Shown: positions 8,297 through 17,734, numbered from the stretch's first letter. The stretch is DNA of 64,000 bases from Petrocella sp024636985 (GCA_024636985.1 JAGXFY010000055.1:1-64000), one strand, 5' to 3'. Notes: generated by a model from the sequence alone, not told the origin. Program-made: numbers and translations.

Positions 8297-8422
8297 GAAG
8301 TTCCTGGAAGCAGTGTGTGTGACTTAAGCAAGTCTGCATGGATGCAGACCGCCGACTTTTGGTGCAGGACGCACCAATTGGAGGCCGTAGTCATATACAC
8401 TGTGGAAGGGTTTTCATGGGAC
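8297..8422 (+). ncRNA. Structured repeat family 1, copy B
   Basis: Plus-strand copy, inverted relative to copy A. The outer stem is GTGTGTGTGACT (8313-8324) with AGTCATATACAC (8389-8400), twelve pairs if G-U is allowed. Hairpin 1 is GTCTGCA-TGGA-TGCAGAC (8332-8349). Hairpin 2 is TGGTGC-AGGAC-GCACCA (8360-8376). Conserved single-stranded parts are GAAGTTCCTGGA at the 5' end, GCCGACTTTT between the hairpins, GAGGCCGTA, and GGGTTTTCATGGGACC at the 3' end. It lies just beyond the glgD terminator, in opposite orientation to glgD. Confidence 0.65.
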
Positions 8423-8453
8423 CCCTTCAAAAACATATTCTAACTTCACAACT

Positions 8454-8487
8454 AAAAAAGTCTCTAAGCTTTTATCCGCCTAGAGAC
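8454..8487 (-). terminator. Terminator of glgC-glgD
   Basis: On the minus strand GTCTCTAGGC pairs with GCTTAGAGAC and is followed by six T residues, 57 bases after the glgD stop. The hairpin is similar to the one at 61566-61604, which also lies beside a family 1 copy. Confidence 0.8.
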
Positions 8488-8543
8488 CCTGATAATCACA
8501 TAACACATACGGTTTAGCCCTGCTTTGACACAAAACCTATTTG

Positions 8544-9665
8544 TTAGATTTCTATATGTTTACCTACAATAATCGGGAAACTTCGCTCCCCTTTTAAGGT
8601 TTTACCTTCTTTAACCGTTACTTCTTTATCTAAGATGACATAATCTAAGGTTGCATTGGGTTCAATCACAGTATCTTGCATAATAATACTGTTTCTAACA
8701 ACTGCACCTCGACCAATCTTGACACCCCTTGATAAAACACTGTCGTAAACTTCACCTTCAATGATACAACCATCAGCAACAATAGAATGGTTAACCACTG
8801 CTTCTTCATTGTATTTTGTAGGTGTCTCATCTTTTACTTTTGTAAAGACCTTGCCATCCGTATTGAATAATTCTTGACGTACTTCTGGGTTAATCATATC
8901 CATATTACAATTGTAGAACATAGATATTGAACTTAATGAACGCCAATAGCCTTTGTATTCATACCCCATTATGTTGAGCTTGTCCAATTTACGAATCAGG
9001 ATATCTTTAACAAAATCATAATGACCATGCGCTTCGCTCTCTTCGAGAAGGTCGATGAGTAATGTTCGCTTCATTATATAAACACCAAGAGATGCTAATT
9101 TTCCATCCGGCGTTTCAGGTTTTTCTCTTAGATCAACAATACGTTCTTTGTCATCAAGTTTAATGATACCAAACTCACTAAGTTCAACCGGGTCAAAGTC
9201 GGACATATCTCGGTACATAACGGTGATATCTGCTTCCTGTTTTTCATGAGCTTCCAATAAAAGATTGAAGTCCATTTTATAGATGCAGTTACCTGTAGCT
9301 ATAATGACATACTCATCTGTACTCCTTTTTAAAAAGGAAATATTACTGTACATACCATCTGCAGATCCTCTGTACCAACCTGTATTTTCTCCTGCTAAGT
9401 ATGGCGGGAACATAAACAGACCGTTATTTCTACGATCAAGATCCCATTCCTTACCTGCACCAAGATGGTCCATTAGAGATCTGAAGCTATATTGTGTTAC
9501 AACTCCGACCTTATCAATGCCGGAGTTAATCATATTGGATAAAACAAAATCAATTGCTCTGTACTTTCCACCTACCGGTATCGCTGACACTGATCTTTTT
9601 GCCACCAATTCCTTCATACTTTCTTTTCTTCCACCTGTGATAATGATTCCTAAAACTCTACTCAT
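8544..9665 (-). CDS. glgD: GlgD subunit of ADP-glucose pyrophosphorylase
   Basis: Partner of GlgC in the heteromeric Firmicute ADP-glucose pyrophosphorylase that makes the glucosyl donor for glycogen. The 373-aa protein keeps the nucleotidyltransferase fold at the N-terminus (GIIITGGRKESMKELVAKRS), but the consensus GGxGxRL loop of active subunits has become GGRKES. It ends in a left-handed beta-helix (VYDSVLSRGVKIGRGAVVRNSIIMQ). Loss of catalytic loop residues is typical of GlgD, which is regulatory. The start codon overlaps the end of glgC by 8 bases, and the AAAGGGGG site lies inside glgC, which implies translational coupling. Confidence 0.95.
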   Translation of the reverse strand: MSRVLGIIITGGRKESMKELVAKRSVSAIPVGGKYRAIDFVLSNMINSGIDKVGVVTQYSFRSLMDHLGAGKEWDLDRRNNGLFMFPPYLAGENTGWYRGSADGMYSNISFLKRSTDEYVIIATGNCIYKMDFNLLLEAHEKQEADITVMYRDMSDFDPVELSEFGIIKLDDKERIVDLREKPETPDGKLASLGVYIMKRTLLIDLLEESEAHGHYDFVKDILIRKLDKLNIMGYEYKGYWRSLSSISMFYNCNMDMINPEVRQELFNTDGKVFTKVKDETPTKYNEEAVVNHSIVADGCIIEGEVYDSVLSRGVKIGRGAVVRNSIIMQDTVIEPNATLDYVILDKEVTVKEGKTLKGERSFPIIVGKHIEI

Positions 9666-10941
9666 GTCTCGTACCCCCTTTAAATACTGTTCCGCCGGAA
9701 GCTATATTCAATGTAGCATAGTCTGAGGCATCAACGCATTTGTGGATAACGACATTTTTTCCAAGTATGGCATGATCCGGTATGAAAGCACTTTCGGCAA
9801 TAACGTTAATACCTGTGTTGTAAATATCAGGCTTAATTGTATTGACCACCAGTTCACCAACACCCATTTCTACGCCCTCACCTACAACCACTTTTTCAGC
9901 AAGAATGCTTTTATAAATCTTAGCATTTTTACCAATGACTGAATTGGACATAATGATAGAATCTTCTATATATGCGCCTTCTTCTATAATGACACCTGGG
10001 AAAAGAATCGAATTTCTAACTGTTCCATAAACCATGCAACCTTCTGCGACTATTGACTTTTTCACACTACCATTTGGACCGATATAATGAGCAGGCATAA
10101 CTGGATTGGTTGTATATATTTTCCAATTGTGGTCAAATAAATTAAAATCCGGTACACGCTCGATTAAATCCATGTTGGATTCCCAATAGGATTGAATGGT
10201 ACCAACATCCTTCCAATAGCCCTCAAAAGCATAAGCAAACATTCTTTTGTTTTCATCAAGCATCATTGGGATAATATTCTTACCAAAGTCTTTTTCAGAT
10301 GCTTCGTTATGATCATCACGAATTAAGTATTCTCTTAAAATTTCCCATGTAAAAATATAAACACCCATAGATGCTAAATTACTCTTAGGCTTAGCCGGTT
10401 TTTCTTCAAACTCTAAAATACGATTGCTTGCATCAGTATGCATCAGTCCAAAACGGCTGGCTTCCTCAATTGGTACCTCAAAAACAGATATTGTAGCGTC
10501 GGCTTCATTTTTCTTGTGCGCCGCTAACATCTTAGCGTAATCCATCTTGTAAATATGGTCACCTGATAAAATGACCACATACTCCGGTGATACCTTATCA
10601 ATGTAGTGGATATTCTGGTACACTGCATTAGCTGTCCCTGTAAACCAATCATTATTCTCTGACTTCAGATAGGGTGATAAAATTGTAACACCACCATTAT
10701 TACGATCTAAATCCCAAGGTTTACCGATGCCGATATGGGCATTTAACTCTAAAGGCTCATATTGGGTAAATACACCTACTGTATCGATACCAGAATTGAT
10801 ACAATTACTTAAAGGAAAATCAATGATTCTAAACTTACCACCATATGGAACGGCTGGCTTTGCAGTTGATGATGTCAATACGCCTAACCTACTGCCTTGT
10901 CCGCCTGCAAGTAGTAAGCCCACTAATTCTTTAGTTGCCAT
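9658..10941 (-). CDS. glgC: Glucose-1-phosphate adenylyltransferase, catalytic subunit
   Basis: Makes ADP-glucose from glucose 1-phosphate and ATP, the committed step of bacterial glycogen synthesis. It is 427 aa with the intact pyrophosphorylase loop LLLAGGQGSRLGVLTSSTAKPAVPYGG. The sugar-phosphate site IDFPLSNCINSGI, the Asp-containing VVILSGDHIYKMDY and the GVYIFTWE region follow. A C-terminal beta-helix holds hexapeptide repeats (SIIMSNSVIGKNAKIYKSILAEKVVVGEG). It is the first gene of the glgC-glgD operon, with GGGAGAGG ahead of the ATG. No glycogen synthase gene lies in the window, so the rest of the pathway must be elsewhere. Confidence 0.97.
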   Translation of the reverse strand: MATKELVGLLLAGGQGSRLGVLTSSTAKPAVPYGGKFRIIDFPLSNCINSGIDTVGVFTQYEPLELNAHIGIGKPWDLDRNNGGVTILSPYLKSENNDWFTGTANAVYQNIHYIDKVSPEYVVILSGDHIYKMDYAKMLAAHKKNEADATISVFEVPIEEASRFGLMHTDASNRILEFEEKPAKPKSNLASMGVYIFTWEILREYLIRDDHNEASEKDFGKNIIPMMLDENKRMFAYAFEGYWKDVGTIQSYWESNMDLIERVPDFNLFDHNWKIYTTNPVMPAHYIGPNGSVKKSIVAEGCMVYGTVRNSILFPGVIIEEGAYIEDSIIMSNSVIGKNAKIYKSILAEKVVVGEGVEMGVGELVVNTIKPDIYNTGINVIAESAFIPDHAILGKNVVIHKCVDASDYATLNIASGGTVFKGGTRHE

Positions 10942-11131
10942 TTTAACCTCTCCCTTCTATTACGTGTCTTTACAACTTTGTGTTAACATAAAGCCTAGAC
11001 TACATATTACTATTTTAACATAAAGCTTAAAGTTATACCAATAAAAAAACATGTATACTTATAGGAATATGGGGCTGTCTTATTTGTCCTAATTGTTTTC
11101 TAAAACGTCTTTTATGCATTTTTATAAGCAT

Positions 11132-11166
11132 AAAAAAGGAGCAAACCTTAATGATTCACTCCTTTT
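11132..11166 (-). terminator. Terminator of fba
   Basis: Minus-strand stem AAAAGGAG/CTCCTTTT with a 17-base loop and a following T run, starting 17 bases after the fba stop codon. Confidence 0.75.
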
Positions 11167-11182
11167 CATTCTACATGATCAA

Positions 11183-12046
11183 TTATGCTTGGTTAATTGA
11201 TCCAAATAAATCCATTTTTTCTTTTACTGTTGCTTTAATCGCTTCAAAACCTGGTGCCAGTAATTTACGAGGGTCAAAACCTTTGCCAACTTTATCTTTA
11301 CCTTCTTCAATATATTTTCTTGTTGCTGCTGCAAAAGTCCATTGACATTCTGTATTAACATTGATCTTAGATACACCTAAAGTAATGGCATCTCTAACCA
11401 TCTTATCAGGAATACCAGTACCACCATGCAGTACAAGTGGACGGTCACCTGTTAACTTTTGAATCTCTTCAAGCGTATCTAGGCTAAGGCCTGCCCAATT
11501 ATCAGGGTAAGCACCGTGAATGTTTCCAATACCTGCTGCTAACATATCTACACCTAAATCATTGATTCTTTTACATTCTTGTGGATCAGCAATTTCACCG
11601 TTTCCGATGACACCGTCTTCTTCGCCACCAATGGAGCCAACTTCCGCTTCTACTGAAATACCTTTTGAATGTGCTAATTCTATAATTTCTTTGGTTTTTT
11701 CTACATTTTCATCAATATCGTAATGAGAACCATCAAACATAACTGAAGTAAATCCGGCTTCAATACATTTTTTGGCACCATCCAATGAACCGTGATCCAG
11801 ATGAACCGCAACAGGTACAGTAATATTAAGATCTTTCATCATACCTTTGACCATACCCATAACGGTATTGTATCCGCCCATATACTTACCGGCACCTTCT
11901 GATACACCTAAAATAACCGGTGAATTGTTCTCTTGTGCCGTTAATAAAACCGCTTTTGTCCATTCCAAATTATTGATATTAAATTGTCCTACTGCGTATT
12001 TCCCTGCCTTCGCTTTTCTCAACATCTCCGTTGCAGATACTAACAT
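11183..12046 (-). CDS. fba: Class II fructose-1,6-bisphosphate aldolase
   Basis: Splits fructose 1,6-bisphosphate into glyceraldehyde 3-phosphate and dihydroxyacetone phosphate, using zinc. The 287-aa protein starts MLVSATEMLRKAKAGKYAVGQFNINN. It has the class II zinc and active-site motifs VAVHLDHGSLDGAKK, VMFDGSHYDIDENV, EAEVGSIGGEEDG and LVLHGGTGIPDKMV. Upstream in-frame starts give up to 292 aa, but GGAGG is 8 bases before the ATG at 12046, so that start is preferred. The gene is monocistronic, with its own promoter and terminator. Tagatose-bisphosphate aldolase is the main alternative, but the sequence reads as glycolytic FbaA. Confidence 0.93.
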   Translation of the reverse strand: MLVSATEMLRKAKAGKYAVGQFNINNLEWTKAVLLTAQENNSPVILGVSEGAGKYMGGYNTVMGMVKGMMKDLNITVPVAVHLDHGSLDGAKKCIEAGFTSVMFDGSHYDIDENVEKTKEIIELAHSKGISVEAEVGSIGGEEDGVIGNGEIADPQECKRINDLGVDMLAAGIGNIHGAYPDNWAGLSLDTLEEIQKLTGDRPLVLHGGTGIPDKMVRDAITLGVSKINVNTECQWTFAAATRKYIEEGKDKVGKGFDPRKLLAPGFEAIKATVKEKMDLFGSINQA

Positions 12047-12176
12047 ATTCATTACCTCCATTTTATTGGGATGGCTAAGTCTTAAGCGCCATCTGTTTTA
12101 TTGTTTCATATACGGTTAAGCACTAAAATATATTTAGCACCTTCACCATCTATTCATATGTTTTAGGTTCTAACAA

Positions 12177-12204
12177 ATTATATCATAAAACAACCATATG
12201 TGAA
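12177..12204 (-). promoter_or_regulatory. Promoter of fba
   Basis: On the minus strand TTCACA (12199-12204) and TATAAT (12177-12182) are spaced by 16 bp in the gap between purH and fba. The predicted untranslated leader is about 125 bases and contains a weak GU-rich hairpin. Confidence 0.6.
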
Positions 12205-12253
12205 GGTTTTTTGCTTTGAAATAATGACCAATAAAACATGTTTTTTTTTAGTC

Positions 12254-13804
12254 TTAGTGTTTAAAATGTCTCATGCCAGTAAAGACCATAGCTATGCCAT
12301 ATTTGTTACATGCATCAATGGATTCCTGATCTTTCATGGATCCACCAGGTTGAATGATGGCTGTAATGCCCGCAGCTGCTGCTGCCTCTACACAATCCGG
12401 AAAAGGGAAGAAAGCATCAGATGCCAAAGATGCACCCTTTAATATCTCATCACCGAGTGCTTCCTTACAGTGATCAATAGCTTGATTACAAGCCCAAATC
12501 CGATTGACTTGACCCGGTCCGACACCAAGTGATTGCTTGTTTTTACCTATAGCGATACCATTGGATTTAGCATATTTCACGATTTTCCATGTGAATTTCA
12601 AGTCTTCCATCTCTTCAGGTGTTGGTTTGCGATCCGTTACAACCTCTAACGCACCTTCGTATAACACGTTGTCTATGGTTTGAACCAACAATCCACCACT
12701 GACTTTCTTTAAGTCATAGGCAGTATCTGGTTGTTTCACTTCAATGTTCTCAAGTTGTAATAGACGAATATTTTTCTTCTCTCTTAATATCTTAAGGGCT
12801 TCTGTACTATAACTTGGTGCTACAACGATTTCGATGAATATTTTGTTGATTTCAAGGGCTGTTTTTGAATCAATTTCCCTATTGGCTACGATGATGCCAC
12901 CAAAAATGGATTTAGGATCTGAGGAATAAGCTCTCATATATGCTTCGTATACATCTGCACCACTACCAACGCCACATGGATTTGCATGCTTACAGGCTAC
13001 AACTGTTGGTTCAGTGTACTCTTTACATAATTCAAGGGCGCCATGGGTATCATTAATGTTGTTAAAAGAGAGCTCTTTACCATGAAGCTGAACGGCATCG
13101 GTTAACATACCTTTTGTATTCCCAACTTCTTTGTAAAAAGCTGCTTTTTGATGGGGATTTTCCCCGTAACGCATATCTTGAACTTTTTCAAAGGTCATGG
13201 TCATCACTTCCGGTAATTCAGTTGCGCCTCTCTGCTTCCTCATATAAGTAGCAATGAGTGTATCATAACTACTGGTATGCTCAAACACCTTTGAACTTAA
13301 GTAGAAATTGGTTTCCTTTTTTACTTTTTTCTTCGTCTTTAATTCATCAAGCACGACTTCATAGTCTGCCGGATCAACAATAACCGATACGTCTTGATAA
13401 TTTTTTGCTGCAGACCGTAACATGGTCGGTCCACCAATATCAATGTTTTCTATGGCTTCGTCCAGCTCTACCCCTTCTTTTAGAATGGTTGCTTTAAAAG
13501 GATACAAGTTCACGACAACAAGATCTATGGGTGTTACACCCAGTTTTTCGATTTGCGCCATATGCTCTTTGTTATCACGTCTTGCCAATAGTCCTGCATG
13601 AATGTGTGGATCTAATGTCTTAACCCTACCATCCAGACATTCAGGAAACCCGGTGATATCCGATATACCAATGACCTCAACGCCTTCCGCTTCTAGTACC
13701 TTAGCTGTTCCGCCAGTGGATATAATGTCTACGTCTAATGCTCTTAAAGCTTTTGCAAATTCTACAATGCCCGTCTTGTCTGAAACACTAATTAATGCTC
13801 TCAT
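12254..13804 (-). CDS. purH: Bifunctional AICAR transformylase / IMP cyclohydrolase
   Basis: Carries out the last two steps of IMP synthesis: formyl transfer from 10-formyl-THF to AICAR, then ring closure. The protein is 516 aa. The N-terminal cyclohydrolase part has MRALISVSDKTGIVEFAKAL and DGRVKTLDPHIHAGLLARRD. The transformylase part has LSFNNINDTHGALEL, ACKHANPCGVGSG, SDAFFPFPDCVEAAAAAGI and IQPGGSMKDQESIDAC. I choose the ATG at 13804: AAAGGAG is 8 bases upstream, and the earlier in-frame ATG two codons upstream is too close. It follows pflB by 52 bases and shares the ZTP riboswitch, so formate production and purine formylation are controlled together. Confidence 0.96.
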   Translation of the reverse strand: MRALISVSDKTGIVEFAKALRALDVDIISTGGTAKVLEAEGVEVIGISDITGFPECLDGRVKTLDPHIHAGLLARRDNKEHMAQIEKLGVTPIDLVVVNLYPFKATILKEGVELDEAIENIDIGGPTMLRSAAKNYQDVSVIVDPADYEVVLDELKTKKKVKKETNFYLSSKVFEHTSSYDTLIATYMRKQRGATELPEVMTMTFEKVQDMRYGENPHQKAAFYKEVGNTKGMLTDAVQLHGKELSFNNINDTHGALELCKEYTEPTVVACKHANPCGVGSGADVYEAYMRAYSSDPKSIFGGIIVANREIDSKTALEINKIFIEIVVAPSYSTEALKILREKKNIRLLQLENIEVKQPDTAYDLKKVSGGLLVQTIDNVLYEGALEVVTDRKPTPEEMEDLKFTWKIVKYAKSNGIAIGKNKQSLGVGPGQVNRIWACNQAIDHCKEALGDEILKGASLASDAFFPFPDCVEAAAAAGITAIIQPGGSMKDQESIDACNKYGIAMVFTGMRHFKH

Positions 13805-13856
13805 AATCATAACTCCTTTAATTGTATTGGGTGATTGGGGGTTTCTAAACTATTTC

Positions 13857-16085
13857 TTATATCACATCATGGAAGGTCCTTCCTATGACCTCCAATTGTT
13901 GTTCTTTGCTAAGTCGGTTAAAGTTCACTGCATAACCTGAAACACGAATGGTCAGATTCGGATATTTTTCCGGATGAGCCATGGCATCCATGAGCTTTTC
14001 TTTGTTTAACACATTCACGTTAAGATGATGGGCTTTGGCATCAAAATAACCATCCAAGATCCCTACAAGATTAGATTGTTTGCTACCTTCTTCTTTTCCA
14101 AGGGCTTGTGGCTGAATTGAAAAAGTACAGGATACGCCGTCTCTACAACTATCATAAGGGATTTTTGCTACCGAGCTCAATGAGGCAAGGGCACCATTTT
14201 GGTCTCTTTTATGCATTGGATTAGCACCTGGTGCAAAGGCTTCTCCAGATCTTCTTCCATCCGGTGTGGCACCTGTTTTCTTACCGTACACCACATTGGA
14301 AGTTATGGTCAAAATGGACAATGTATGCTCCGCATTCCTATAAGTTTTGTTCTTCTTCAACTCATGAATAAAGTTGGTGGTTAGATCTACGGCAATCTGA
14401 TCTACCCGATCATCATTATTGCCGAATTTTGGGAAATCACCTGAAGTCCTAAAATCATAAATATAACCTTCTTCGTTCCGAATCGGTTCAACTTCCCCAT
14501 ATTTTATGGCACTTAAGGCATCTGCCATAACGGATAAACCAGCCATTCCAAAAGCCATATGGCGTTCAACATGGGTATCGTGTAAAGCCATTTGTAATTT
14601 CTCATAAGCATATTTGTCATGCATGTAATGAATAATGTTCATCGTATTAACATAGAGCTTACACAACCAATTGTGATAGATTTCAAAACGTTCTTTAACC
14701 GCTTCATAATCCAAAACAAGACTGTCCATTGGCTCCATTTCCGGTCCAATTCGAATGCCTGTTGCTTCATCCATACCGCCATTCATGGCCAACAGCAAGA
14801 TTTTGGGCATGTTACATCTGGCACCAAAAAACTGCATCTGCTTGCCAAGTTCCATGGCTGATACGCAACAGGCAATTGCATAGTCATCCTTATAACGCTC
14901 ACGCATTAAGTCATCATTCTCATATTGAACCGAATCTGTTTCAATAGAGACTTTGGCACAATATTTTTTAAAGGTTTCAGGTAGGTCTTTGGACCATAAA
15001 ACTGTCATGTTCGGTTCCGGAGAAGGGTTGAGATTGTACAAAGTATTGAGCATTCTATAGCTGTTTTTTGTTACCAATGTACGTCCATCCATACCCATAC
15101 CACCAATTGCTTCCGTAATCCATAAAGGATCTCCGGCAAAAAGTTCATTATACTCAATCGTCCTAAGTTGTCTTGCCATTCTTAATTTTATAACAAAGTC
15201 GTCCATTAGCTCTTGGGCTGATACTTCATCTAATCTTCCTAAAGCAAAGTCTCTCTCAATATAGATGTCCAAGAATGTACTGACACGTCCTAGGCTCATG
15301 GCTGCACCATTTTGTTCTTTTATGGCACCAAGATATCCGTAGTATGTCCATTGTATGGCTTCCATGGCCGTCTCGGCGGGACCACTAATATCATGTCCAT
15401 AAGCTGCTGCCATTTTTTTAAGTTTTTTCAAGAAATCAATCTGTCGATAAACTTCCTCCAGCAAGCGTATATTATCCACATCCATCAAGCCCTGACCTAA
15501 TGCTGTTTGGTCTTCTTTCTTCTTCCGAATGAGATAATCAATGCCATACAAAGCTACACGCCTGTAGTCACCGATAATCCGACCTCGACCATAAGCATCC
15601 GGTAGTCCTGTGATGATTCCGATGCGTCTTGCATTTTTCATCTCATCGGTATAGGCTCTAAAAACTCCGTCGTTATGGGTCGTTTTGTAAGTAAATTCTT
15701 CTTCCACTTTTTGACTCAGCTTATAGCCATAGGCTTCGCACGCACTTCTTGTTAATCGAATGCCACCGAAAGGGTTTATTGCTCTTTTTAAAGGTTCATC
15801 GGTTTGAAGTCCAACAATCTTCTCATTTTCTTTGTCCAAGTAGCCCGGTTTGAAGGTAAGTAGTGAAGATACTGTTTGAGTGTCAATCGCCAGAACACCA
15901 CCACATTTTTCTTCCTCTAGTCTTAGGGCATCCAGTCGATTGATCATTTCAGTCGTGCGGTGTGTTGCCGGCTTTAAAAAGCCGTCGTCACCTTCATAGG
16001 GTGTATAATTTTTCACAATAAAGTCTCGTACGTTTATAGTTTCGTTCCACTCACCTTGGTTAAAACCAATCCATTGTTTCATCAT
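13857..16085 (-). CDS. pflB: Formate C-acetyltransferase (pyruvate formate-lyase)
   Basis: A glycyl-radical enzyme that converts pyruvate and CoA to acetyl-CoA and formate. Here the formate probably also feeds 10-formyl-THF synthesis. The 742-aa protein has the adjacent catalytic cysteines Cys406-Cys407 in ACCVSAMELG and the radical Gly717 in RVSGYAVNF near the C-terminus. The true start is the ATG at 16085: GAGGAG is 8 bases upstream, and the open frame that reads further back runs into the riboswitch. No activating enzyme gene is adjacent. The radical SAM gene at 29681 belongs to a different family and system. It lies between the ZTP riboswitch and purH in one transcription unit. Confidence 0.97.
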   Translation of the reverse strand: MMKQWIGFNQGEWNETINVRDFIVKNYTPYEGDDGFLKPATHRTTEMINRLDALRLEEEKCGGVLAIDTQTVSSLLTFKPGYLDKENEKIVGLQTDEPLKRAINPFGGIRLTRSACEAYGYKLSQKVEEEFTYKTTHNDGVFRAYTDEMKNARRIGIITGLPDAYGRGRIIGDYRRVALYGIDYLIRKKKEDQTALGQGLMDVDNIRLLEEVYRQIDFLKKLKKMAAAYGHDISGPAETAMEAIQWTYYGYLGAIKEQNGAAMSLGRVSTFLDIYIERDFALGRLDEVSAQELMDDFVIKLRMARQLRTIEYNELFAGDPLWITEAIGGMGMDGRTLVTKNSYRMLNTLYNLNPSPEPNMTVLWSKDLPETFKKYCAKVSIETDSVQYENDDLMRERYKDDYAIACCVSAMELGKQMQFFGARCNMPKILLLAMNGGMDEATGIRIGPEMEPMDSLVLDYEAVKERFEIYHNWLCKLYVNTMNIIHYMHDKYAYEKLQMALHDTHVERHMAFGMAGLSVMADALSAIKYGEVEPIRNEEGYIYDFRTSGDFPKFGNNDDRVDQIAVDLTTNFIHELKKNKTYRNAEHTLSILTITSNVVYGKKTGATPDGRRSGEAFAPGANPMHKRDQNGALASLSSVAKIPYDSCRDGVSCTFSIQPQALGKEEGSKQSNLVGILDGYFDAKAHHLNVNVLNKEKLMDAMAHPEKYPNLTIRVSGYAVNFNRLSKEQQLEVIGRTFHDVI

Positions 16086-16138
16086 CTTAATCGCTCCTCT
16101 TTTTAATGTTTTGCTCGAAACAATCTTGATGAAAACAA

Positions 16139-16259
16139 CAAAAAGACCGCCCAAGCACATGAACTATAGGTTCAGCGCCCAGGCGGTCGGCATTCGTACT
16201 CTGATGATCAGAGTGTCTCCATACTCCCTGTGGGTGCTCCCACTTTCCGCCAGTCATAT
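16139..16259 (-). promoter_or_regulatory. ZTP (pfl motif) riboswitch upstream of pflB-purH
   Basis: On the minus strand the leader has the two conserved halves of the pfl motif. The 5' half contains GACTGGCGG and a GTGGGAGCACCCAC hairpin. The 3' half contains CCGACCGCCTGGGC. The 3' half also forms the 5' arm of a terminator (16140-16186) made of CCGCC..GGGCG..GAAC with its partner and a T run. Binding of ZTP or ZMP, which build up when 10-formyl-THF is short, should block the terminator and turn on pflB and purH. This is the textbook gene context for the class. Confidence 0.96.
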
Positions 16260-16328
16260 AGAGATTAAATATTTATTTATTTTTTTACTACTTTGACTTT
16301 TAACCTTACTTTAAAAATTATTATACCT

Positions 16329-17651
16329 TTAAATGATGAAATTAACAACCATCAATATGGAAACAATATACATTAAAAGACTTAGCTTACCTGTTTTACC
16401 GATTAATAAGTTGATGATGGTATACGATACGAAACCGAAAACAATACCATCTGATATGCTATACGTTAATGGCATTACAATCATGGTTAAGAATGCAGGA
16501 ATCGCTTCTGAATAATCACTGAAGGTTATTTTGGCTACTGATTCCATCATATAAAAGCCGACAATAATCAGTGCCGGTGCTGTAGCAAATGCCGGTACAG
16601 CCAAAAATATTGGTGAGAAGAATAAAGCTACAGCAAAAAGTGCCGCTGTAGATACAGCTGTTAATCCGGTTCTACCGCCATCTGAAACGCCTGCTGCTGA
16701 CTCTATATATGTGGTTGTTGTTGAAGTACCAAGGACAGCACCCACTGTTGTCGCAACTGCATCTGCAAATAGAGCTTGTTTGGCTTTTGGTAAATTCCCT
16801 TTTTCATCTAAGAAACCTGCTTTACTGGAAACACCAATTAAGGTACCTAGTGTATCAAATAAATCTACAAACAAGAAGGCAAAAACCACAACCAAAAAGT
16901 CCAAGGTCAATACTTGACTGAAGTCCAACTGGAAGAAAATAGGTGCCAGTGAAGGGGGTGCTTGCATAATTGCAGATGGAATGGTTGGGAAGGTGGCAAC
17001 AAAGTCAGGTATATACCATCCTATTAATTCACTGATCATGGCTAGAATCCAAGTGCCTAAGATACCAATTAAGATGGCACCTTTCACTTTTTTAACAACC
17101 AAAAGTCCCGTAAGTAAGATACCTATAATGGACAATACAACTGGTAAAGAAGTTAAATCACCAAGAGCAACCAATGTCGCATCATCATTAACGACAATAC
17201 CGGCATTTTGGAAACCGATAAAGGCAATAAAAAGACCAATACCGGCACTTACCGCATATTTTAAGTTGAGAGGTATGGCATTAAACAAGGCTTCTCGAAT
17301 ATTTACCGCTGTTAAAAGAATAAAGATAATACCTTCAACAAAAACCGCCGTTAACGCAACCTGCCAAGAATAGCCAAGGCCAATAACAACACTAAAAGCA
17401 AAGTAAGCATTCAGACCCATCCCAGGTGCCAAAGCAAATGGATAATTGGCAAAAAGCGCCATACACAAGGTTCCTACAATTGCCGCTACCGCTGTTGCTG
17501 TAAAAAGTGCGTTCTTGTCCATGCCTGTGGCACTTAGAATGTTTGGATTAACAATTAGGATATACGCCATTGTCATAAACGTTGTTAATCCTGCCAATAA
17601 TTCCGTACTTACATTGGTGCCATGTTCCTTCAGTTTAAAAAATTTTTCCAT
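16329..17651 (-). CDS. pbuG: Purine (guanine/hypoxanthine) permease, AzgA/PbuG type
   Basis: A proton-coupled purine base importer in the cytoplasmic membrane. The 440-aa protein has about 12 to 14 membrane segments. It carries the AzgA/PbuG-branch signatures EHGTNVSTELLAGLTTFMTMAYIL at the start, FALAPGMGLNAYFAF, and the SSKAGFLDEKGNLPKAKQALFADAVATTVGAVLGTSTTTTYIESAAG block. The exact base preference cannot be read from sequence. It has an AAAGGGGG ribosome site. It lies directly upstream of the ZTP riboswitch and pflB-purH, so purine salvage and synthesis are neighbours. I found no purine riboswitch in its leader. Confidence 0.92.
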   Translation of the reverse strand: MEKFFKLKEHGTNVSTELLAGLTTFMTMAYILIVNPNILSATGMDKNALFTATAVAAIVGTLCMALFANYPFALAPGMGLNAYFAFSVVIGLGYSWQVALTAVFVEGIIFILLTAVNIREALFNAIPLNLKYAVSAGIGLFIAFIGFQNAGIVVNDDATLVALGDLTSLPVVLSIIGILLTGLLVVKKVKGAILIGILGTWILAMISELIGWYIPDFVATFPTIPSAIMQAPPSLAPIFFQLDFSQVLTLDFLVVVFAFLFVDLFDTLGTLIGVSSKAGFLDEKGNLPKAKQALFADAVATTVGAVLGTSTTTTYIESAAGVSDGGRTGLTAVSTAALFAVALFFSPIFLAVPAFATAPALIIVGFYMMESVAKITFSDYSEAIPAFLTMIVMPLTYSISDGIVFGFVSYTIINLLIGKTGKLSLLMYIVSILMVVNFII

Positions 17652-17734
17652 AAAATTTTTTGCCCCCTTTTGTCATTGTGGTTGGGTAACCTAGTTTCAT
17701 AATCCTTGGATGTACTATTGTTTCTGCTGATTTC

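Noticed and set aside
8454..8487. Terminator of a plus-strand family 1 copy B transcript
   Set aside because: The T run is on the minus strand only, so this hairpin ends glgC-glgD and does not show transcription of copy B.
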